NCBI GenBank assembly: GCA_020637985.1
Contig: JACKJK010000007.1
Location: 186,001-250,000, forward strand
Source: Rhodobiaceae bacterium
GTDB lineage: Bacteria > Pseudomonadota > Alphaproteobacteria > Rhizobiales > Tepidamorphaceae
Length of the DNA stretch: 64,000 nucleotides
Direction: 5' to 3'
The translations under genes were made by a program, and so were the position numbers. Shown here in pieces: positions 7,511 to 16,398 of this stretch. The notes below the pieces were generated by a model. It had not been told where the DNA came from, did no database searches, and worked only from the letters and a program-made list of their open reading frames with translations. Position 1 is the first letter of the stretch; each line of letters begins with the position of its first letter.

Positions 7511-9754
7511 ATGGAACCGCGCCCGAAGGACAGATGGCCGGAACTGAAGGCCGTGACTGCACCACCGCCGGTGCGGCGGCGGCGTTTCAACCTGCTTGCC
7601 TTGCGGATCGAGGCAACGCGCGCACTCGACAAGGCGCGCGCGGAGCCGTTCCACCTGTTGCTTGCGGAGCAGGACCGCTGGTTCCTTTGGCTTCCGGTCG
7701 CCCTTGCCGGCGGTGTGTGCGTCTATTTCGCGGTTCCCGGCGAACCCATCCTGCCGGCACTCGCGGTCGCAGCACTCTCCCTTACACTTGCGGCGTGGAA
7801 CGTGCGCGACGCCCCGGTCGGGTTCGCGTTCACTGCCGCCTGCGCCTCGATCCTTGCCGGCATGGCGCTGGCCTCCTGGGAAGCGCACCGGGTGCATGCG
7901 CCGGCGATCGCGATGCGGACGGGGCCGGTCACCGTGCTCGGCGAGGTGCTTTCCGTGGAGCGGCGCGATGGCGGCGCGGTGCGCTACCGGCTGCGGGTTT
8001 CCTCCGTTTCCGGAGTGGGGAAATCACGATTGCCGCAGCAGGTCACCATCACCTGGCGCGGCGAGGGGGAGGCGGTCGCGGCGGGAAGCCAGGTGCGGGC
8101 GCGCGCGATCCTGATGCCGCCGCCGCAAGCGGCAGCGCCCGGCGCCTTCGATTTCGCCCGGCGCGCCTACTTCGAAGGGCTCGGCGGCGTCGGCTTCGCG
8201 CTGGGTGCCGTCCAAGCCGTGCCGCGCGAACACCCTGCGTCATGGCGTTTTTGGTGGGCGGCCGCAACAGAGCGCATCCGCGACGGGGCGGCGGCACGTA
8301 TCCGCGTTGCCCTGCCGGGATCAGGCGGCGAGGTGGCGGCAGCCCTGATCGTCGGCAAGCGAGGCGGCATACCGGAAGCGACAACGCAGGCCTTGCGGTC
8401 GGCAGGCCTCCAGCACGTCCTGGCGATTTCCGGCCTGCACATGGCGCTGGTGGCGGGGTCGGTCTATGCCGGGCTGCGCATGCTGTTGGCGGCGCTTCCC
8501 GGCCTCGCGCTGCGCCACCCCATCCGCAAGGTCGCCGCGGTTGCCGCGCTTGTTGCCGCCGCCGCCTATCTGGTGCTGTCGGGCGCGAGCGTCTCGGCGC
8601 AACGGGCGTTCATCATGGCCGCGGTGATGTTCCTGGCCGTGCTCGCCAGCAGGCCAGCGATCACGCTGCGCAATGTCGCCATCGCGGCGGTCATCCTCAT
8701 CGCCATGCATCCCTTCGCGGTGACTGAAGCGGGTTTCCAGATGTCGTTTGCCGCAACCATCGCGCTGGTGTCGGTGTTCGAGACGCTGCGGCGCCGGAGA
8801 TTGACCGCCGGCCGGCCTGTTCACTACCAGCCGGGGATGGTCCGCAGGCTGCGGACCGGGCTTGCCGTCGTCGTGCTGACCGCGCTCGTTGCCGGTCTCG
8901 CGACCGCGCCATACGCGGCCTTCCACTTCAACCGGATTGCACCCTACGGCCTTCTCGGCAACGTGCTCGCCATGCCCGTGGTGAGCCTCGTGGTGATGCC
9001 GAGCGGTGTCCTCGCCGGGCTGGCGATGCCGTTCGGGCTGGATTCCGCGCCGCTGTGGATCATGGGCAAGGGTATCGCCGCGGTGGAGGCGATTTCGGTC
9101 TGGGTCTCGGGCCTTCCCGCTGCGAACCGCAACCTGGCAGCATTCCCGTCGTGGGCGCTCGTTCTCATCACCGCCGGGATGCTGTGGGGGCTGCTGTGGC
9201 GCGGCCGCTGGCGCCATGTCGGCGGAACGATCGGTCTTGCCGCGGGGCTCGCCACCGCCAGCGCCGGGCACCCCCCTGACGTGCTGATCGACAGGGACGG
9301 CGGACTTGCCGCGATCAGAACGCAAGCAGGGACGCTCGCCTTTGCGGCGCGGCGAAAGAGCGGCTTCGTGATCGAGACCTGGCTACGGCGCAGCGGCGAT
9401 CCGCGCGAGGAAGCCGAGGCTCTCGACGCGGTGCAGCGGTGCCGGAGCGCGCCTTGCCGCGTGACAGCGACGACGGCAAGCGGGATCGCGCTAACCGTTT
9501 CGGTGCAGATGCGCGGCGAGGACGTTGGTGATGCGTGCAGGGGCGCGGACATTGCCGTCCTGGACATGACGAGCGTCGACCAATCGAGCATCCCGGATGC
9601 GGGCTGCGAGGGCACGCTAGCCGTGACGCGGTCGATGCTGGAGGAACGCGGCGCGCTGGCGATCCGCGTTCGGCGAAACAAAGGCCGGCCGCCCGAATTC
9701 ACGCTATCGGGGGCAAACGACGGATCGGCCACGCGGATCTGGCGCAGCCCGTAA
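7511..9754 (+). CDS. comEC: ComEC/Rec2-family competence membrane protein
   Basis: Polytopic inner-membrane protein of the ComEC/Rec2 family, the presumed channel for single-stranded DNA during natural transformation. The 747-residue product starts with a proline- and arginine-rich cytosolic head. It then has a DUF4131-like region (about residues 55-220) between membrane segments, and the competence domain with the family signature HVLAISGLHMALVAG near residue 300 and about seven to nine further membrane segments. The C-terminal 150 residues resemble a degenerate metallo-beta-lactamase-like domain but show no HxHxDH metal motif, so nuclease activity is unlikely there. No pilus or DprA genes are in the window, so competence itself is not shown. 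It converges on lexA with only 7 bases between stop codons. Confidence 0.9.
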   Translation: MEPRPKDRWPELKAVTAPPPVRRRRFNLLALRIEATRALDKARAEPFHLLLAEQDRWFLWLPVALAGGVCVYFAVPGEPILPALAVAALSLTLAAWNVRDAPVGFAFTAACASILAGMALASWEAHRVHAPAIAMRTGPVTVLGEVLSVERRDGGAVRYRLRVSSVSGVGKSRLPQQVTITWRGEGEAVAAGSQVRARAILMPPPQAAAPGAFDFARRAYFEGLGGVGFALGAVQAVPREHPASWRFWWAAATERIRDGAAARIRVALPGSGGEVAAALIVGKRGGIPEATTQALRSAGLQHVLAISGLHMALVAGSVYAGLRMLLAALPGLALRHPIRKVAAVAALVAAAAYLVLSGASVSAQRAFIMAAVMFLAVLASRPAITLRNVAIAAVILIAMHPFAVTEAGFQMSFAATIALVSVFETLRRRRLTAGRPVHYQPGMVRRLRTGLAVVVLTALVAGLATAPYAAFHFNRIAPYGLLGNVLAMPVVSLVVMPSGVLAGLAMPFGLDSAPLWIMGKGIAAVEAISVWVSGLPAANRNLAAFPSWALVLITAGMLWGLLWRGRWRHVGGTIGLAAGLATASAGHPPDVLIDRDGGLAAIRTQAGTLAFAARRKSGFVIETWLRRSGDPREEAEALDAVQRCRSAPCRVTATTASGIALTVSVQMRGEDVGDACRGADIAVLDMTSVDQSSIPDAGCEGTLAVTRSMLEERGALAIRVRRNKGRPPEFTLSGANDGSATRIWRSP

Positions 9755-9761
9755 CAGGCGC

Positions 9762-10460
9762 TCAGTAGCGGCGGAAGAGACCGGCCAGCTTGCCTTGGAT
9801 GCGTACCCGGTCGGGACCGAAGATGCGGGTTTCGTAGTTCGGGTTCGCCGCTTCCAGCGCGATCGAGGCGCCCTTGCGGCGGAAGCGCTTGAGCGTCGCT
9901 TCCTCATCGTCGACAAGCGCGACGATGATGTCGCCGGAATCCGCGCTTTCGCCCTTGCGGATCAGCACCGTGTCGCCATCGAGGATGCCTGCCTCGATCA
10001 TCGAGTCGCCACGCACCTCGAGCGCGAAGTGGTCGCCGGTGGCGAGCATGTCGGCGGGCACGGAGATCGTGTGAGAATGGGTCTGGATCGCCTCGATCGG
10101 CGTGCCGGCGGCGATGCGGCCCATAACCGGAATGGCGATGGTTTCGCCGTGATCGACTTGCGGCGCGGCGCGGCGCTTGCCGAGCCCGCCCTCGACCACG
10201 TTGGGCGAGAAGCCGCGCGCCCGCGGCGCCATCGACGGCGATATGGCTTCGGGAAGCTTGATGATTTCAAGCGCGCGAGCGCGGTGGGGTAGGCGGCGGA
10301 TGAAGCCACGCTCCTCTAGTGCGGTAATGAGCCGGTGGATGCCCGACTTCGAGCGCAGGTCCAGCGCCTCCTTCATCTCGTCGAAGGATGGCGGAACCCC
10401 GGTCTCCTTGAGGCGCTCGTGGATGAACATCAGGAGTTCGCGCTGCTTGCGTGTCAGCAT
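9762..10460 (-). CDS. lexA: LexA SOS repressor
   Basis: Transcriptional repressor of the SOS response and self-cleaving S24 protease activated by RecA filaments. The 232-residue product has an N-terminal winged helix-turn-helix (about residues 1-65, MLTRKQRELLMFIHERLKET). A linker of about 40 residues is longer than in E. coli, and the peptidase domain is C-terminal. The cleavage site is the Ala-Gly in GRIAAGTP (about 118-119), the nucleophile is Ser153 in RGDSMIEAG and the base is Lys191 in EEATLKRFRR. I chose the ATG at 10460; an upstream in-frame ATG at 10544 would add 28 unconserved residues. Two SOS boxes lie upstream, so it is probably autoregulated. Confidence 0.97.
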   Translation of the reverse strand: MLTRKQRELLMFIHERLKETGVPPSFDEMKEALDLRSKSGIHRLITALEERGFIRRLPHRARALEIIKLPEAISPSMAPRARGFSPNVVEGGLGKRRAAPQVDHGETIAIPVMGRIAAGTPIEAIQTHSHTISVPADMLATGDHFALEVRGDSMIEAGILDGDTVLIRKGESADSGDIIVALVDDEEATLKRFRRKGASIALEAANPNYETRIFGPDRVRIQGKLAGLFRRY

Positions 10461-10555
10461 GGGTCCGGCTCCGGCCTCTGGCTGCCGGCTTCCCGCATCG
10501 TCGCCCAGCTCAGGACCGTGCGAAGAGGGAATCGGCATGTACAAATCAAGAACAT

Positions 10556-10584
10556 GATCTACATGTTCCAGACTTGTTCCGCAA
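10556..10584 (-). promoter_or_regulatory. Predicted lexA promoter
   Basis: Read on the minus strand, TTGCGG (10579-10584) is followed after exactly 17 bases by TAGATC (10556-10561). Transcription would start near 10549, giving a leader of roughly 90 bases before the lexA ATG. The proximal SOS box occupies the spacer. The -10 match is moderate, so the call rests partly on the fit with the SOS boxes. Confidence 0.5.
10565..10579 (-). promoter_or_regulatory. SOS box 1 (alphaproteobacterial LexA site) upstream of lexA
   Basis: A perfect match to the alphaproteobacterial LexA consensus GTTC-N7-GTTC (GAAC-N7-GAAC on the lexA strand). It lies between the predicted -35 and -10 of the lexA promoter, where bound LexA would block RNA polymerase. 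It also overlaps a palindrome, GAACATG-N5-CATGTTC, at 10550-10568. Confidence 0.85.
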
Positions 10585-10592
10585 GCGTTAAT

Positions 10593-10607
10593 GTTCCGTA
10601 AATGTTC
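10593..10607 (-). promoter_or_regulatory. SOS box 2 upstream of lexA
   Basis: A second perfect GTTC-N7-GTTC match. It starts 28 bases upstream of the first box (relative to lexA), between the moeA stop and the predicted lexA -35. Two boxes on nearly the same helical phase suggest cooperative LexA binding and tight autoregulation. Confidence 0.8.
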
Positions 10608-10628
10608 GGGCGGGCCGGTGCGATATTC

Positions 10629-11834
10629 TCAGCAACCGGGTTCCAGCGGCAGATAGTGGCAGGGCGTGCCGGCTTTCGCCGCGGGCGCATGCGGCGGGCG
10701 GACGATGAGCGCATGGGAGCGGGCAAGGGTCGCCAGCATGGAGCTGTCCTGGCGCGAGAAGGGCGCCGCGACGAGACGGCCGCCATGGTCCTCGAGCGTT
10801 GCGCGCAGATGGTCCTGGCGCTGGTCGTTTTCCGCAAGGTCCGCGCCGAGTTCGGCTTCCAGCAGCGATTCCGTGGCGGGCAGGCCGAGCAGCGCACGTG
10901 CCATGGGCACAAGAAAGATGCGGGTACAAACCAGCGCCGAGACAGGATTGCCGGGCAGGCCGATGAAGACCTGCCTGCCGCGCCGGCCCATCATCAGTGG
11001 CTTGCCCGGACGCATGGCGACCTTCCAGAAGCCGATTTCCACGCCGAGTTCCTTCAGCACGGGCTGGACGAGATCGTGATCGCCGACGGAGGCACCGCCG
11101 GTGGTGACGATGACGTCGGCTTGCGCGTCGATGCCCTCGTTGAGCCTGGTTGCGATCTCCGCCTTGTCGTCGGGCGCGATGCCTAGATCTGTGGCGGCTG
11201 CGCCGGCAGCGCACACCATCGCCGCGACGCCGTAGTTGTTCGACGCGACGATCTGGTCGGGTCCGGCTTCCTCGCCGGGGAGCACCAGTTCATCGCCGGT
11301 CGCCAGGATAGCGAAACGCGGCTTGCGGCGAACCGGCACCTGGGCGTGGCCCATGGCGGCGGCGAGCGCCAGCGTCGCGGCACCAAGCCGCGTGCCGGCT
11401 GGCACTAGTTCGTCTCCGGCGGAAAAATCGAGGCCGCGCGGGCGCACGAAGCGGCCACGTGCGGTTGCCGGTACGCGGATGGTCGTGCCGTCCGTCTCGA
11501 CGTTTTCCTGCATGACGATGGTATCGGCGCCGGCGGGTAGCGGCGCGCCGGTGAAAATGCGCACCGCTTCGCCTTCTCCGACTTCCCCGCCGAAGGCATG
11601 GCCGGCCGCCGACTGACCGATCACGCTCAGTTGCGCCGGCGACGTCACGTCCTCGCCGCGCACGGCATAGCCGTCCATCGCCGAGGTTGCCCAGGGCGGT
11701 TGGGTGCGCAGCGCGGCAAGCGGGGAGGCGACGACGCGGCCAGCGGCCTCGATGATCGGCACGGTCTCGGTGCCGGTCGGCTCGATGCCGTCCAGCATGC
11801 GCGCGAGCGCCTCGGCGACGGGCAACAGGCTCAT
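10629..11834 (-). CDS. moeA: Molybdopterin molybdenumtransferase MoeA
   Basis: Inserts molybdenum into adenylylated molybdopterin in the last step of molybdenum cofactor synthesis. The 401-residue product fits the family. It begins with the MoeA N-terminal linker region (MSLLPVAEALARMLDGIEPT) and the SAMDGYAVRGED motif. The MogA-like nucleotide-binding domain has ILATGDELV and TTGGASVGDHDLVQPVL, followed by GLPGNPVSALV and the small C-terminal beta domain. Its start overlaps the moaC stop by 4 bases, so the two molybdenum cofactor genes are co-translated. lexA follows downstream. Confidence 0.95.
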   Translation of the reverse strand: MSLLPVAEALARMLDGIEPTGTETVPIIEAAGRVVASPLAALRTQPPWATSAMDGYAVRGEDVTSPAQLSVIGQSAAGHAFGGEVGEGEAVRIFTGAPLPAGADTIVMQENVETDGTTIRVPATARGRFVRPRGLDFSAGDELVPAGTRLGAATLALAAAMGHAQVPVRRKPRFAILATGDELVLPGEEAGPDQIVASNNYGVAAMVCAAGAAATDLGIAPDDKAEIATRLNEGIDAQADVIVTTGGASVGDHDLVQPVLKELGVEIGFWKVAMRPGKPLMMGRRGRQVFIGLPGNPVSALVCTRIFLVPMARALLGLPATESLLEAELGADLAENDQRQDHLRATLEDHGGRLVAAPFSRQDSSMLATLARSHALIVRPPHAPAAKAGTPCHYLPLEPGC

Positions 11835-12334
11835 TTCGCCGTCCCGCCGTCGGCGCGGAAATCGCCGGACTTGCCGCCGGATTTCTCCAGCAGGCGGATG
11901 CTGGAGATCGTCATGGCGCGGTCAACGGCCTTGACCATGTCATAGATCGTCAGGCAGGCGACGGAAGCCGCCGTCAGCGCTTCCATCTCGACGCCGGTCT
12001 GGCCGGTCAGCTTGGCGGTGGCGACGACGCGGATGGAACTCGTCGCCATGTCGGGCTGCATGTCGACGGCAACCTTCGACAGCATGAGCGGATGGCAGAG
12101 CGGGATCAGCTCGTGCGTCTTCTTGGCGGCCATGATGCCGGCAATGCGGGCGACAGCGAGCACGTCGCCCTTCTTCGCCTCGCCCGACAGGATCAGGTCG
12201 AGGGTGAGCGGCTGCATGGTGATGCGGCCTTCGGCAACGGCGACGCGCTCGGTCATCGCCTTGTCGCCGACGTCGACCATCTGCGCCTTGCCGGAGGCGT
12301 CGACATGGGTCAGCTTCGCTGCGGTGTCGCTCAT
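11831..12334 (-). CDS. moaC: Cyclic pyranopterin monophosphate synthase MoaC
   Basis: Works with MoaA to turn GTP into cyclic pyranopterin monophosphate, the first molybdenum cofactor intermediate. The 167 residues are typical. Signature segments are KTHELIPLCHPL and GQTGVEMEALTAASVACLT, the latter with the conserved glutamate, followed by the active-site aspartate in TIYDMVKAVDR. It is packed 6 bases after trpC and overlaps moeA, so molybdenum cofactor genes are appended to the tryptophan genes, an arrangement seen in many Hyphomicrobiales. Confidence 0.97.
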   Translation of the reverse strand: MSDTAAKLTHVDASGKAQMVDVGDKAMTERVAVAEGRITMQPLTLDLILSGEAKKGDVLAVARIAGIMAAKKTHELIPLCHPLMLSKVAVDMQPDMATSSIRVVATAKLTGQTGVEMEALTAASVACLTIYDMVKAVDRAMTISSIRLLEKSGGKSGDFRADGGTAK

Positions 12335-12340
12335 GGCGCG

Positions 12341-13162
12341 TCAGCCGGCGGAACGAAGGTGCGCGCTGGTGCCGGTGCCAAGCAGGGCTCGGGTCGCGGC
12401 CGTCACGTCGGCCTGGCGCATCAGGCTTTCGCCGACCAGCAGGGTGTGGATGCCGCAGGCCGACAGGCGCTCGACGTCGTCGGGCGTGAAGATGCCGCTT
12501 TCGCCGACCAGCAGGCGGTCGTCGGGCACGAAATCGGACAGCCGCTCGCAGGTTTCCAGCGAGGTCTCGAAGGTGCGCAGGTTGCGGTTATTGATGCCGA
12601 TCAGCGGCGAGGACAGTTCCAGCGCGCGCTCAAGCTCCAGCTCGTCATGGACCTCGACCAGCACCGACATGTTCCAGCGCAGCGCCTCGGCTTCCAGTTC
12701 GGCGGCGGTCGCGTCGTCGACGGCGGCCATGATGATGAGGATGCAGTCGGCGCCCATCGCGCGCGCCTCGGCCACCTGGTAGGTTTCGTACATGAAGTCC
12801 TTGCGCAGGACGGGAAGCGAACAGGCTGCGCGCGCGGCGACGAGGTATTCCGGCGCTCCCTGGAACGACGGCGTGTCAGTCAGCACCGACAGGCATGCGG
12901 CACCCCCGGCCTCGTAGGCGCGGGCGAGCGCGGGGGGGGCGAAATCTGCACGGATCAACCCCTTCGAGGGGCTGGCCTTCTTGATCTCGGCGATCAGCGC
13001 GGTCTGGCCCGCCTCGATTCTCGCGCGCAGGGCCGCCGTGAAATCGCGCACGGCGGGGGCAGAGGCCGCGGCATCCTCGACAGCCTTGAGCGGCCGTACA
13101 GCCATGGCCGCGGCGATCTCCTCGCGCTTGTAGGCTTCGATCTTGCGCAGGATGTCGGCCAT
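12341..13162 (-). CDS. trpC: Indole-3-glycerol phosphate synthase
   Basis: Converts carboxyphenylamino-deoxyribulose phosphate to indole-3-glycerol phosphate in tryptophan synthesis. It is a single TIM-barrel protein of 273 residues, not fused to TrpF. Signature segments are LIAEIKKASPSKG (catalytic lysine), VLRKDFMYETYQV, LIGINNRNLRTF and LLVGESGIFTPDDV. I chose the ATG at 13162, with AAAGG 9 bases upstream; a TTG at 13171 is the only nearby alternative. It is followed by moaC after 6 bases. Confidence 0.95.
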   Translation of the reverse strand: MADILRKIEAYKREEIAAAMAVRPLKAVEDAAASAPAVRDFTAALRARIEAGQTALIAEIKKASPSKGLIRADFAPPALARAYEAGGAACLSVLTDTPSFQGAPEYLVAARAACSLPVLRKDFMYETYQVAEARAMGADCILIIMAAVDDATAAELEAEALRWNMSVLVEVHDELELERALELSSPLIGINNRNLRTFETSLETCERLSDFVPDDRLLVGESGIFTPDDVERLSACGIHTLLVGESLMRQADVTAATRALLGTGTSAHLRSAG

Positions 13163-13199
13163 CGGCGGCAAGCCTTTCGCTGTGGCTGAGCAGGATGCG

Positions 13200-14213
13200 T
13201 CAGCCGTTGGTGACCTCGATCAGCCGTCCCAGCCGCTCCAGCGCAGCGCCGGAATCGATGGCTTCGGCCGCCAGCACGACGCCGTCGGGCAGTTTCTTCG
13301 CCTTGCCGGCAACGACGAGCGCGGCACCGGCGTTCATCAGCACGATATCGCGATAGGGACCGCGGTCGCCGTCCAGAACGCCGCGCAGGGCGCGCGCGTT
13401 GTGTTCGGCATCGCCGCCCTTCAGGAATGCGGGATCGGCGATCGGGATGTCCGCGTCCTGCGGGCCGATCTCGAAGGTCGATATCTTGCCGTTCTCCAGC
13501 GAGGCGACCCAGGTCTGGCCGGTGGTGGTGATCTCGTCGAGACCGTCGCTGCCATGCACGACCCAGACGCGCTCGTTGCCAAGCTGCTTGAGCACCCGGG
13601 CGACCGGCTCGACCCATTCGCGCGCGAAGACGCCGATCAGCGCGCGCTTGACGCCGGCGGGGTTCGACAGGGGGCCGAGCAGGTTGAAGATGGTGCGGGT
13701 GCCGAGTTCCACGCGCGTCGGCCCGACGTGTTTCATGGCGGCGTGGTGGGCGGGGGCGAACATGAAGCCGAGGCCGGCCTCGGCGATCGCCTCGGCGATC
13801 TTCTTCGGCCCGATCTCGATGTTGACGCCGAGTGCCGCGAGCACGTCGGCTGCGCCGGACTTCGACGACAGCGCGCGGTTGCCGTGCTTGGCAACGGGGA
13901 CGCCGGTTGCCGCCACGACGAAGGCCGCAGCCGTCGAGACGTTGAAGGTCCCGCTGCCGTCGCCGCCGGTGCCGACCACGTCCATTGCGTCGTCGGGGGC
14001 CTTCACGCGCAGCATCTTGGCGCGCATGGTCTCGGCGGCGCCGGTGATCTCGTCGACGGTCTCGCCGCGCACGCGCAGCGCCATCAGGAAGCCACCGATC
14101 TGGCTCGGCGTCGCCTCGCCGGTCATCATGATGTCGAAGGCGGTGCGCGCGTCCTCCAGCGACAGGCTCGCGCCGGTCGCCACCTTGGCGATCATGTCTC
14201 TCATGTTGCTCAT
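13200..14213 (-). CDS. trpD: Anthranilate phosphoribosyltransferase
   Basis: Transfers phosphoribose from PRPP to anthranilate, the second step of the tryptophan branch. The 337-residue product has the small helical N-terminal domain with the QIGGFLMALRVRGET motif. The PRPP-binding glycine-rich loop VVGTGGDGSGTFNVST follows, then KHGNRALSSKSG and the NLLGPLSNPAG segment. It is a stand-alone TrpD. It lies 44 bases after trpG and 37 bases before trpC in the same operon. Confidence 0.97.
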   Translation of the reverse strand: MSNMRDMIAKVATGASLSLEDARTAFDIMMTGEATPSQIGGFLMALRVRGETVDEITGAAETMRAKMLRVKAPDDAMDVVGTGGDGSGTFNVSTAAAFVVAATGVPVAKHGNRALSSKSGAADVLAALGVNIEIGPKKIAEAIAEAGLGFMFAPAHHAAMKHVGPTRVELGTRTIFNLLGPLSNPAGVKRALIGVFAREWVEPVARVLKQLGNERVWVVHGSDGLDEITTTGQTWVASLENGKISTFEIGPQDADIPIADPAFLKGGDAEHNARALRGVLDGDRGPYRDIVLMNAGAALVVAGKAKKLPDGVVLAAEAIDSGAALERLGRLIEVTNG

Positions 14214-14257
14214 GGTTTCTCGATAGCCGACTGCGAGGTGAATGGCCAGACGATACC

Positions 14258-14848
14258 TCAGGCAGGCACTTTTGCGTGGGCTGCGACGATGTCGAGGAAG
14301 TTGCGGATCAGCGCGTGGCCGTGTTCCGACGCGATGCTCTCGGGATGGAACTGCACGCCATGCACGGGGTGCTCGGCATGGCGCAGGCCCATGATCGTTC
14401 CATCGTCTGTATGCGCATTGGCGCTGAGCGTGTTGGGCAGGCTCTCGGGTGCGACCGTCAGCGAGTGATAGCGCGTCGCGGTGAAGCGGTCGGGCAGGCC
14501 GGCGAAGACGCCGGTGCCATCGTGCGAGATAACGCTGGTCTTGCCGTGAAACAGGGCGCCTGCGCGCACCACCTTGCCGCCGTAGACCTGGCCGATGGTC
14601 TGGTGGCCGAGGCAGACGCCGAACAGCGGGATGTGCGGTCCGGCCTTTTCCACCAGTTCAAGGCAGATGCCGGCCTCGTTGGGGGTGCAGGGGCCAGGCG
14701 ACAGGACGATGCCCTCGGGGCGTTTTTCCATCACCTCGGCGACGGTGATCTTGTCGTTGCGATGCACTTCGACCCTAGCGCCCAGTTCACCGATGTAGTG
14801 AACGAGGTTCCAGGTGAAGCTGTCGTAGTTGTCGATCAGGATGATCAT
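14258..14848 (-). CDS. trpG: Anthranilate synthase glutamine amidotransferase subunit
   Basis: Class I glutamine amidotransferase that supplies ammonia to TrpE. The 196 residues are normal for an unfused TrpG. The catalytic triad is visible: Cys in FGVCLGHQTIGQ, and His and Glu in VHGVQFHPESIAS. The start MIILIDNYDSFTWNLVHY at 14848 is standard; the upstream frame is read-through of the trpE end. The gap from trpE is 16 bases. Separate trpE and trpG contrast with the fused trpE(G) of Rhizobiaceae. It could in principle also serve p-aminobenzoate synthesis. Confidence 0.96.
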   Translation of the reverse strand: MIILIDNYDSFTWNLVHYIGELGARVEVHRNDKITVAEVMEKRPEGIVLSPGPCTPNEAGICLELVEKAGPHIPLFGVCLGHQTIGQVYGGKVVRAGALFHGKTSVISHDGTGVFAGLPDRFTATRYHSLTVAPESLPNTLSANAHTDDGTIMGLRHAEHPVHGVQFHPESIASEHGHALIRNFLDIVAAHAKVPA

Positions 14849-14864
14849 CGATCCTGTATCCCGC

Positions 14865-16385
14865 TCATTGGCCCCGTCCAGCGCTTGAAGCAAAGCGTAC
14901 CGCTTCCTCGGCGGCGCGGAACAGCGCCTTGGCCTTGTTGACGCATTCGGCCTGCTCGGATTCGGGAACCGAATCCGCAACCACCCCGGCACCGGCCTGG
15001 ACGTACATGGTGCCGTCGCGCACGATCGAGGTGCGCAGCACGATGCAGGTGTCCATCTCGCCGTCGGCGGTGAAATAGCCGATGGCGCCGGCGTAAATGC
15101 CGCGCTTTTCCTTTTCCAGCTCGTCGATGATCTGCATCGCGCGCACCTTCGGGGCGCCGGAGACGGTGCCTGCCGGGAAACCGGCGATCAGCGCGCTGAT
15201 GGCGTCGTGGGACGGATCGAGCGTGCCCTCGACGTTGGAAACGATATGGATGACCTGACTGTAGTACTCGAGGAAGAACTTGTCGGTGACGTTGACGGTG
15301 CCGATGCGCGCGACGCGGCCGACGTCGTTGCGGCCCAGATCGAGCAGCATCAGGTGCTCGGCGCGCTCCTTGGGGTCGGCGAGCAGTTCCTCGGCGTAGC
15401 GGCGGTCCTCGGCGGGCGTCGCGCCGCGCGGACGGGTGCCGGCGATCGGGCGGATCGTCACCTTGCCGCCACGCACGCGCACGAGGATTTCCGGGCTCGA
15501 TCCGACCACGGCGAAGTCGTCGAAATCGAGGAAATAGAGGAAGGGGGCCGGATTGACGCGGCGAAGCGCCCGGTAGAGCGCGAAGGGGGGCAGCGAGAAC
15601 GGCGCCTCGAAGCGCTGGCTCAGCACGACCTGGAAGATGTCGCCGGCGGCGATGTACTCCTTCGCCTTGCGCACCATCTCCATGTACTCCTGCGGCGAGG
15701 TGTTGGAGACGGGCTGGCCGGTGGCCGCGGCGATGTCGGCGCCGGTGACGGCGGACTTGTCGAGCGGCGTGTCGAGTCCTTCCACGACGGCGTTGAGGCG
15801 ATCGATCGCGCGTGAATAGGCTGCATTCGCTGTGAGGCCGTCGCGCGGGCGCACGGGCGTCACCACCGTGATCTCGTCGCGCACCGCGTCGAAGACGACG
15901 ACGGCGGTCGGGCGCACGAGGATGACATCGGGGGTGCCGAGCCGGTCGGGATTGGCGGGGCCGAGATCTTCCATGAGGCGCACGGTGTCGTAGCCGAGAT
16001 AGCCGAAGATGCCGGCGGCCATCGGCGGCAGGCCCTCGGGCAGGTCGATGCGGCTTTGCGCGATCAGCTTGCGCAGCGCCTCCAGCGTCGGCTCGGCGCA
16101 GGCGGTGAAGGCCGTCGCGTCGGTCAGTGCCTGCTCGTTGATCTCGGCGTCGTTGCCGTTGGCGCGGAAGACGAGGTCGGGGCTTAGCCCGATGATCGAA
16201 TAGCGCCCGCGCACGGCGCCACCTTCCACCGATTCCAACAAGAAGCACCCGGAGCGGCCCGCAGACAGCTTGAGCATGGCGGAAACCGGCGTTTCGAGAT
16301 CGGCGACGAGGCGTGTCCACACGACCTGCGGCGAACCTGCGTCGTAGCGTGCCTCGAAATCGCTGAATGCGGGTTCGACGTTCAT
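14865..16385 (-). CDS. trpE: Anthranilate synthase component I
   Basis: Makes anthranilate from chorismate with ammonia from TrpG, the committed and feedback-inhibited step of tryptophan synthesis. The 506-residue product has the tryptophan-binding N-terminal motif CFLLESVEGG. The chorismate-binding domain has PIAGTRPRGATPAEDRR, LLDLGRNDVGRVA and SGAPKVRAMQIIDELE. I chose the ATG at 16385, which begins MNVEPAFSDFEARYDAG. It starts 13 bases after the ppiD stop, so it appears to be transcribed from the ppiD promoter and not from a trp leader; I see no trpL-like attenuator in front. Confidence 0.96.
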   Translation of the reverse strand: MNVEPAFSDFEARYDAGSPQVVWTRLVADLETPVSAMLKLSAGRSGCFLLESVEGGAVRGRYSIIGLSPDLVFRANGNDAEINEQALTDATAFTACAEPTLEALRKLIAQSRIDLPEGLPPMAAGIFGYLGYDTVRLMEDLGPANPDRLGTPDVILVRPTAVVVFDAVRDEITVVTPVRPRDGLTANAAYSRAIDRLNAVVEGLDTPLDKSAVTGADIAAATGQPVSNTSPQEYMEMVRKAKEYIAAGDIFQVVLSQRFEAPFSLPPFALYRALRRVNPAPFLYFLDFDDFAVVGSSPEILVRVRGGKVTIRPIAGTRPRGATPAEDRRYAEELLADPKERAEHLMLLDLGRNDVGRVARIGTVNVTDKFFLEYYSQVIHIVSNVEGTLDPSHDAISALIAGFPAGTVSGAPKVRAMQIIDELEKEKRGIYAGAIGYFTADGEMDTCIVLRTSIVRDGTMYVQAGAGVVADSVPESEQAECVNKAKALFRAAEEAVRFASSAGRGQ

Positions 16386-16398
16386 GTGCGTGCGCCTG

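Noticed and set aside
9280..9754. Metallo-beta-lactamase nuclease domain at the ComEC C-terminus
   Set aside because: The region has the position of that domain but no HxHxDH or other metal-binding motif.
10461..10544. Longer LexA starting at 10544
   Set aside because: The extra 28 residues are unconserved, and LexA proteins begin at the MLTRKQ sequence encoded from 10460.
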